From contig JAJYBX010000170.1 in assembly GCA_021778785.1 (NCBI GenBank), positions 1-5,327 of the forward strand: 5,327 nucleotides of DNA, given 5' to 3'. A program made the position numbers and the translations under genes. Source of the stretch: Acidobacteriota bacterium (GTDB taxonomy: Bacteria; Acidobacteriota; Holophagae; Holophagales; Holophagaceae). The notes beneath the pieces were generated by a model. The model saw only the letters and a list, made by a program, of their open reading frames with translations, did no database searches and was not told the DNA's origin. This document shows positions 1 to 4,584 of the stretch, one piece after another (position 1 is the stretch's first letter; every line of letters begins with the position of its first letter).

Positions 1-513
1 GCTGATCTCGTCGGAGTCCCAGCCCTCCAGGTCCTTGAGGACGAAGACGGCGCGCTGGTCGTCGGACAGGCGGTCCAGGCCCGCCTGCACCCTCGCCTTC
101 AGCTCCTCCGACTCCGCTCGCACCAGGGCCTCCGCCTCCTCGCTCCAGGCGAGGACCGCATCCATGTCCATGTGATGCCCGTCGTCCTGGAAACGTGGCA
201 TCAGATCTTCGAGGGCGTCCTCCCGGCGGCGGATCCGCTTGCGGCGGGCCATGAGGGCCTGGTTCACGCAGATGCGGTAGGCCCAGGTGCTGAAGCGGCT
301 GGCGCCCTGGAAGCCCGGCAGTTCGCGGTGCAGGGTGAGGAGGGCGTCCTGGAGGGCGTCCTGGCTCTCGGCCTCGTTCCCCAGGATCCGCTCGATCACC
401 CGGAAGAACATCCCCAGGTGGGGCCGGACCAGATCCTCGAAGGCCTCGGAATCCCCCCCGCTGGCCTGCCGGACCAGGGGGGCCTCGGGGCGTTCGCCGG
501 GTTGGAGGGGCAA
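1..513 (-). CDS. ECF-type RNA polymerase sigma factor (sigma-70 family), C-terminus cut by window edge
   Basis: This gene encodes an extracytoplasmic-function sigma factor, which binds core RNA polymerase and directs it to a specific promoter set. The 171 visible residues show region 2 at about residues 21-95. Its core-binding and -10-recognition part includes LHRELPGF and FSTWAYRICVNQAL, followed by a basic stretch (ARRKRIRRRE). A linker of about 40 residues (LMPRFQDDGHHMDMD, then AWSEEAE) leads to the start of region 4 (LDRLSDDQRAVFVLKDLEGW). The helix-turn-helix that reads the -35 element lies beyond position 1. I chose TTG at 511-513 because the minus strand has GGAG five bases upstream (plus 519-522). 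The first in-frame ATG would be residue 35, inside region 2. The frame is open back to the TAG that ends the histidine kinase upstream, 27 nt away, so the two are probably one operon. Family membership is clear, but the ECF subgroup and target promoters are unknown. No anti-sigma gene is visible. Confidence 0.92.
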   Translation of the reverse strand, partial: MPLQPGERPEAPLVRQASGGDSEAFEDLVRPHLGMFFRVIERILGNEAESQDALQDALLTLHRELPGFQGASRFSTWAYRICVNQALMARRKRIRRREDALEDLMPRFQDDGHHMDMDAVLAWSEEAEALVRAESEELKARVQAGLDRLSDDQRAVFVLKDLEGWDSDEIS

Positions 514-514
514 G

Positions 515-536
515 GAGACTCCAGAGGGTGAGTCTC
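515..536 (-). promoter_or_regulatory. Candidate hairpin covering the sigma factor ribosome binding site
   Basis: On the minus strand GAGACTC (plus 530-536) and GAGTCTC (plus 515-521) form a perfect 7-bp stem around an 8-base loop. The right arm plus one loop base is the GGAG ribosome binding site (plus 519-522) of the TTG start at 513. The left arm lies just downstream of the kinase stop codon (541-543), where a terminating ribosome would keep it unpaired. This layout is what translational coupling between the kinase and the sigma factor would need. The repeat is seen directly; the function is inferred. Confidence 0.45.
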
Positions 537-547
537 GATACTACCCT
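525..547 (-). repeat. Second, overlapping inverted repeat in the kinase-sigma gap
   Basis: AGGGT (525-529) plus AGT (531-533) can pair with ACT (540-542) plus ACCCT (543-547). This gives an 8-bp stem with one bulged G and a six-base loop, which includes the kinase stop codon. It shares bases 530-536 with the hairpin at 515-536, so the two cannot form together. There is no run of T on the minus-strand side, so it does not look like an intrinsic terminator. Confidence 0.3.
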
Positions 548-1773
548 GTCGCGACACTTTCATCCCCGGGGGGCCGGATCCGGGGGATCCGGAGGGTGAA
601 GGCCGAGCCCAGCCCGTGGCCCCGGCTGGCGGCCTGCAGGGTGCCCCCGTGGCGGAGGACGATCTCCCGGGCGAGGAACAGGCCGATGCCGGTGCCGGGG
701 ACCTGCCGGGTCATCTCGTCGCCGGCGCGGTAGAAGCGCTGGAAGAGGCGGGAGAGATCCTTGGGGCCGATGCCATGGCCGCGGTCGCTCACGACGAGGA
801 CCGCCTCCTCGCCGTCCTCGCCCAGGGTGACGATGGTCCGCCGGGGTTCGGCGGCGTACTTGAAGGCGTTGGACAGGAGGTTCTCCAGCACCGTGGCCAG
901 GGCCTTGGCGTCCACCCGGGCCCACACGGCCGGGGCCAGCTCCAGCTGGAGCCCGAGGGCACCGGCGCCCAGGCGCTGGTCCATGCCCTCGCTGACAGTG
1001 CGCACCCAGGGCCCCAGTTCCAGGGGCTCCGGGTGGAGCTCCAGGCTCCCGGCCTCGGCCCGGGCGACATCCAGGAGGTTGCCCACCAGTTCGGTGAGGC
1101 GCTCCAGATCCCGGTCCATCAGGCCGTGGATGCGGGTCCGCTGCTCCTCCGAGAGGGACCTCGAGAAGAGGGTCTCGGTCCACACCCGCAGGGCCGAGAT
1201 GGGCGTCTTCAACTCGTGGGTGACGGCGGCGATGAAGTTGTGCTGCCGCAGCTTGAGGTCCATCTCCTCCGCCAGCTTGCGGTAGACGAGGCCGAAGCCG
1301 AAGAGCACCACCAGGGCCAGGAAGCTGCCCTCGGAGGCGGCCCGGATGATGTCCGTGCGGCGGGCCTTCTCGATGGCGCGCAGGGGCTCGGGGCGCAGGG
1401 TGAGGTAGGCGGCCTTGTCCAGCAGGGGGGGATCATCCTCCGCCAGCGGGGCCGGCACCACGGCCACGTGGGGGTAGAGGGTCTCGATGGCCCACTTCCG
1501 CTCCTGCAGGCTGGGCAGTTTCAGGATCCGGCCCTCGATGGCGCCGGGCCGCGAGGCGGGATCGGGCTGGTAGGTGATGGCCAGCAGCCGGAGGCTGTCC
1601 ATCTGCCAGGCCATGGCCCGGCCCGCCTTGAGGTTCTCGACGTTGGCCTCCTGGAGGGCCTTCGACTCCCGGATCTGCAGGGTGATCCACCAGCCCACCA
1701 GCAGGCAGACCACCAGCGTGACGGAGAGGAAGATGATCTTCTGGACGGAGACGGCCTTCGAATCGAGCGGCAT
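541..1773 (-). CDS. Membrane-bound sensor histidine kinase
   Basis: This is a 410-residue two-component sensor kinase that would sit in the inner membrane and autophosphorylate on histidine. Residues about 12-34 form a first membrane helix (IIFLSVTLVVCLLVGWWITL). An extracytoplasmic segment of about 110 residues follows that I do not recognise, then a second membrane helix at about 148-164 (FLALVVLFGFGLVY). The HisKA H-box is VTHELKTP with His186. The ATPase domain has an N box (ENLLSNAFKYA, key Asn302), G1 (SDRGHGIG, Asp330), F box (LFQRFYRAG) and G2 (GTGIGLFLA, 360-368). Only about 20 residues separate the second helix from His186, so there is no room for a HAMP domain. I chose ATG at 1773 because it leads straight into the first helix; the open frame extends to 1860 but the added segment is arginine/proline/tryptophan-rich and overlaps the divergent gene. 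The ribosome binding site is weak. No response regulator is adjacent; an ECF sigma gene follows instead. The ligand is unknown. Confidence 0.95.
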   Translation of the reverse strand: MPLDSKAVSVQKIIFLSVTLVVCLLVGWWITLQIRESKALQEANVENLKAGRAMAWQMDSLRLLAITYQPDPASRPGAIEGRILKLPSLQERKWAIETLYPHVAVVPAPLAEDDPPLLDKAAYLTLRPEPLRAIEKARRTDIIRAASEGSFLALVVLFGFGLVYRKLAEEMDLKLRQHNFIAAVTHELKTPISALRVWTETLFSRSLSEEQRTRIHGLMDRDLERLTELVGNLLDVARAEAGSLELHPEPLELGPWVRTVSEGMDQRLGAGALGLQLELAPAVWARVDAKALATVLENLLSNAFKYAAEPRRTIVTLGEDGEEAVLVVSDRGHGIGPKDLSRLFQRFYRAGDEMTRQVPGTGIGLFLAREIVLRHGGTLQAASRGHGLGSAFTLRIPRIRPPGDESVATG

Positions 1774-1817
1774 CGGTCCATTCTTGCCCCAAATCGCGGC
1801 CCTTGGCAGCGATGCCG
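1768..1817. repeat. 8-bp inverted repeat spanning the divergent kinase starts
   Basis: CGGCATCG (1768-1775) and CGATGCCG (1810-1817) are exact reverse complements separated by 34 bases. The left arm carries the minus-strand kinase start codon (1771-1773), and the right arm carries an in-frame ATG (1812) of the plus-strand kinase, so both read CG-ATG-CCG. This could be a shared operator or a coincidence of similar starts. I see no convincing -35/-10 promoter pair between the arms. Confidence 0.3.
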
Positions 1818-1830
1818 GCACCCGCCATCC

Positions 1831-1848
1831 TGGAGGCCATGGCCTCCA
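1831..1848. promoter_or_regulatory. 18-bp perfect palindrome over the GAF kinase start codon
   Basis: TGGAGGCCATGGCCTCCA is its own reverse complement. It contains the GGAGG ribosome binding site (1832-1836) and the likely ATG start (1839-1841) at its centre. As RNA it could fold into a short hairpin hiding the start; as DNA it could be a dimeric regulator's site. The palindrome is plain in the sequence, but any role is inference. Codon usage in a GC-rich alanine/serine/threonine start could also produce it by chance. Confidence 0.4.
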
Positions 1849-3275
1849 CCCCCCCGCCATCCGGACCCCAGCCCCCCGCAGGCAAGGCCAGCTCCGGCCC
1901 GAAACAGCTGCCGCAGGGGCAGGCCGCCCGTCCCCAGGGGGCCGAACTGCTGGCGGAGCTGATGCAGACCCAGCGGCAGCTCACCCAGGCCATGCACGAG
2001 TCCCGGGACCTCCGGGCCCGCCTGGGCCGCCGTTCCCATCAGATGCAGGTGCTCCAGCATGTGTCGGAGATCCTGGCCGCCACCTCCAAGGGGGGCCAGG
2101 TGGCCAGCGTGGTCCTGGACGTCCTGGCCCAGGAGTTCCAGTGCCGGCGCGGCGTGGTCTGGACCCTGGAGGACGGCGGCGGCGGCTACGTCCCCCGGGA
2201 GGGCGCGGGCCTTTCCCGGCCCGAGTGGTCCGCCCTCCGGCTGCCGGCACCGAACCCCTTCCCGGAAGTGCCCCTGGTGCTCTTCCAGAGCCAGTTCCTG
2301 GATCCGGTCTGCGGCGTCGAATCCCTGCGGCTCCTCCGGGGGACGGATGGCGCGCCCCTCTACTTCGTGCCCTTCGAGCACCAGCTCCTGCTCCTCGGCT
2401 TCGCGATCCTGGCCATGCCCTCCGACCGCAAGCTGGAGGACGAGGACCTGGATTCCATCTCCATCCTGCAGCGCCAGACGGCGGTGTCCCTCTACAACGC
2501 CTGGCTGTTCCGCGATCTTTCGGAGCAGCGGGACGCCCTGCAGCGGCAGGCCCTGGAGCTGGAGCGGGTCAACGCCGCCCTGCGCGAGGCGGACCAGCTC
2601 AAGAGCGAGTTCCTGGCCCTCACCAGCCACGAGCTGCGCACCCCCCTCACCGGCATTCTCGGCTTCACGCGGCTCGTCATGGACGGGCTCTACGATGACG
2701 CCGAGGAGATGCGCTCCATGCTGCAGGACAGCTACTCCTCCGGCCAGCACCTCCTGGGCCTGCTGAACGACATCCTGGACCTGGCCAAGATCGAATCAGG
2801 CCGGCTGGAGGTCCATGTCGAGCCCGTCAGCCTCGCCGCCCTGATCGAGGAAGTGAAGCCCATCGCGGAGGCCTATCCCCGCAAGCCGGAGGTGGAATTG
2901 TCCTGGCCCGACGCCGAGGAGCTGCCCGAGGTGATGGTGGACCCGAGCCGCCTCAAGCAGGTGCTGCTGAACCTGCTCTCCAATTCGCTGAAATTCACGA
3001 AGGAGGGCAGCGTCAGCGCCCAGGTGGAGCGCCGGCCGGGGCACCTGGTCCTCAGCGTGGTGGACACGGGCATCGGCGTGAGCCCCGAGGCCCAGACGCG
3101 GCTCTTCCAGAAGTTCGCCCAGGCCGAGGGGGGCCATGCCCGGCAGTACGGCGGCACCGGCCTGGGGCTGGTGATCTGCAAGCACCTCATGGAGATGATG
3201 GGCGGCACCATCAGCCTCCACAGCGAGGGGCTCGGCTTCGGCACCACCATGCGGATCACCGTGCCGATCGCCTGA
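1839..3275 (+). CDS. Soluble GAF-domain sensor histidine kinase
   Basis: This is a 478-residue cytoplasmic histidine kinase with no membrane helix. Residues 1-33 are proline/alanine/glycine-rich and probably disordered. A helical segment at about 35-75 leads into a GAF-like sensor domain (about 72-222, starting VLQHVSEILAATS and ending QRQTAVSLYNAWLFRDL). A coiled coil (about 225-256) connects it to HisKA, where the H-box LTSHELRTPL holds His264. The ATPase domain shows an N box (LLNLLSNSLKF, Asn382), G1 (VVDTGIGV, Asp409), F box (LFQKFAQAEGG) and G2 (YGGTGLGLVICKHL). The C-terminus (GTTMRITVPIA) is complete and there is no receiver domain. The start is uncertain. ATG 1839 has GGAGG only two bases upstream, while ATG 1812 and TTG 1803 are in frame but lack a clear ribosome binding site. 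The gene is divergent from the membrane kinase with a gap under 70 nt. The GAF ligand is unknown, and the family identification is firm. Confidence 0.93.
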   Translation: MASTPPPSGPQPPAGKASSGPKQLPQGQAARPQGAELLAELMQTQRQLTQAMHESRDLRARLGRRSHQMQVLQHVSEILAATSKGGQVASVVLDVLAQEFQCRRGVVWTLEDGGGGYVPREGAGLSRPEWSALRLPAPNPFPEVPLVLFQSQFLDPVCGVESLRLLRGTDGAPLYFVPFEHQLLLLGFAILAMPSDRKLEDEDLDSISILQRQTAVSLYNAWLFRDLSEQRDALQRQALELERVNAALREADQLKSEFLALTSHELRTPLTGILGFTRLVMDGLYDDAEEMRSMLQDSYSSGQHLLGLLNDILDLAKIESGRLEVHVEPVSLAALIEEVKPIAEAYPRKPEVELSWPDAEELPEVMVDPSRLKQVLLNLLSNSLKFTKEGSVSAQVERRPGHLVLSVVDTGIGVSPEAQTRLFQKFAQAEGGHARQYGGTGLGLVICKHLMEMMGGTISLHSEGLGFGTTMRITVPIA

Positions 3276-3307
3276 GGGCGGAGCTCTGCGCCGCGATATG
3301 GGAGAAT

Positions 3308-3329
3308 GGGGATCCGTGTCCGGAGCCCC
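3308..3329 (+). promoter_or_regulatory. Candidate hairpin covering the aminotransferase ribosome binding site
   Basis: GGGGATCC (3308-3315) can pair with GGAGCCCC (3322-3329), giving seven pairs and one A-G mismatch around the loop GTGTCC. The right arm contains the GGAG ribosome binding site (3322-3325) that sits five bases before ATG 3331. The alternative in-frame start GTG 3316 is in the loop. No T-run follows, so it is not an intrinsic terminator for the preceding kinase gene. Confidence 0.35.
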
Positions 3330-3330
3330 C

Positions 3331-4584
3331 ATGTCCTACGTCCGCCGCCCGCAGTTCCTCCCCTTCACCCGCCCCATGGTGGGCCAGGAGGAGATCGCGG
3401 AGATCATCGACACCATCCACAGCGGGTGGATCACCACGGGGCCCAAGTCCGCGAAGTTCGAAGAGGCCCTCCAGGACTACAACGGGGTGCCCCACTGCCT
3501 GGTGATGAACAGCGCCACCACGGCCCAGGAGATCACGATGCAGGTGCTGGGCCTCCAGCCGGGCGACGAGGTCATCACGACCTCGCTGACCTGGGTGAGC
3601 ACCCTCAGCACGGTGGTCCTGCAGGGCGGCGTGCCCGTGCTGGTGGACATCGATCCGAAGACCCTGAACCTCGATCCGGCGAAGCTCGAGGCCGCCATCA
3701 CGCCCCGCACCAAGGGGATCATCCCGGTCCACCTCACGGGCCTTCCCTGCGCCATGGAGGCGATCTGGGCCGTGGCGGAGAAGCACGGCCTCTGGGTCAT
3801 CGAGGACGCGGCCCAGGCCATGGGCGCGCACTACAAGGGCACGAAGATCGGCGGCGATCCGCGCTCGGTCATGAGCGTCTACAGCTTCCACCCGAACAAG
3901 AACATGACCACCGGCGAGGGCGGCGCCATCGCCTTCTTCAACGACGAGTACGAGAGCCGCATCAAGCGCCTGCGCTTCCACGGCATCGACCGGGACGCCT
4001 GGAAGCGGTTCGCCAAGGAGGGCAGTCCGCACACCGAGGTGTACGAGCCCGCCCGCAAGGCCAACTTCATGGACCTCCAGGCGGCCATCGGGATCCACCA
4101 GATCCCCAAGCTGGATGGCTTCAACGCCCGGCGGGGCGTGCTGTTCCGGCGCTACCTGGAGCTGCTGAAGGATGTCGAGGAGCTGATGCTGCCCTGGGAA
4201 GGCGACGCCGACCACGGCCACTGCTTCCACCTCTTCGTGGCGCGGCTCCACCCGGAGAAGGCCGGCCTCGACCGCGATGCCTTCGTGGAGGCGCTGAAGG
4301 AGGAGAACATCGGCACCGGCATCCACTACCGGCCGGCCCACATCCATCCCTGGTACCGGGATTTCTACGCCGCCCATCCCCGGCACCTGCCCAAGGAGGG
4401 GCTGCCCCACACCGAATGGAGCGGGGAGCGCCTGATGAGCCTGCCCCTCTGGCCCGGCCTCACGGAGGCGGATCAGGACCAGACCGTGGACGCCATCAAG
4501 CACGTCCTGGCGAAGGCCAGGGCCACGCACCGGGTGGTGAGGGAGGTCGGCCGGCCCGCTCAGCCCAGCGGCACCCGCTCGTGA
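3331..4584 (+). CDS. ArnB-like PLP-dependent sugar aminotransferase (DegT/DnrJ/EryC1/StrS family)
   Basis: This 417-residue cytoplasmic enzyme would transfer an amino group, usually from glutamate, to a keto group on a nucleotide-linked sugar for cell-surface glycan or lipid A modification. Family signatures are clear: a phosphate-binding NSATTA segment (60-65), GDEVITTSLTWVSTLST (78-94), the PLP-contacting Asp in IEDAAQAMGA (Asp159), and SFHPNKNMTTGEGG with Lys190 as the expected Schiff-base lysine. The C-terminal part (NIGTGIHYRPAH, then HTEWSGERLMSLPLWPGLT) matches the ArnB branch, which makes UDP-4-amino-4-deoxy-L-arabinose, better than the general family. Length is slightly above ArnB (about 385); the excess is mainly a basic tail after residue 396. 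I chose ATG 3331 for its GGAG at five bases and a sensible N-terminus; ATG 3298 and GTG 3316 are in frame upstream. No other arn gene is visible, so the substrate is unproven. The 3' end overlaps the converging nucleotidase gene by 25 bp. Confidence 0.93.
   Translation: MSYVRRPQFLPFTRPMVGQEEIAEIIDTIHSGWITTGPKSAKFEEALQDYNGVPHCLVMNSATTAQEITMQVLGLQPGDEVITTSLTWVSTLSTVVLQGGVPVLVDIDPKTLNLDPAKLEAAITPRTKGIIPVHLTGLPCAMEAIWAVAEKHGLWVIEDAAQAMGAHYKGTKIGGDPRSVMSVYSFHPNKNMTTGEGGAIAFFNDEYESRIKRLRFHGIDRDAWKRFAKEGSPHTEVYEPARKANFMDLQAAIGIHQIPKLDGFNARRGVLFRRYLELLKDVEELMLPWEGDADHGHCFHLFVARLHPEKAGLDRDAFVEALKEENIGTGIHYRPAHIHPWYRDFYAAHPRHLPKEGLPHTEWSGERLMSLPLWPGLTEADQDQTVDAIKHVLAKARATHRVVREVGRPAQPSGTRS
4560..4584. 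other. Convergent 25-bp overlap of two coding ends
   Basis: The aminotransferase ends at TGA 4582-4584 on the plus strand and the nucleotidase ends at TGA 4560-4562 on the minus strand, so each uses the other's last codons. The shared bases code for the non-conserved tail of the aminotransferase and the last seven residues of the nucleotidase. No hairpin with a T-run is seen here, so transcripts from both sides may run into each other. Confidence 0.8.

Noticed and set aside
172..531. 119-codon plus-strand open frame opposite the sigma factor
   Set aside because: It is a mirror frame of a recognisable ECF sigma gene with no supporting motif.
1774..1838. Divergent promoter pair between the kinases
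   Set aside because: The gap must hold or adjoin promoters, but no hexamers I would defend are visible; signals may lie inside the opposite genes.
616..1962. Long plus-strand open frame (448 codons) opposite the membrane kinase
   Set aside because: It is antisense to a gene with all kinase motifs; its product is glycine/glutamine/histidine-rich low-complexity sequence with no domain, typical of a high-GC shadow frame.
1521..2750. 409-codon minus-strand open frame crossing the divergent start region
   Set aside because: It overlaps both kinases in non-coding frames and has no motif; both real genes have full catalytic signatures.
3276..3330. Possible intrinsic terminator or promoter after the GAF kinase
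   Set aside because: There is a GC-rich stem but no T-run, and no convincing -35/-10 pair; only the ribosome-site hairpin was kept.
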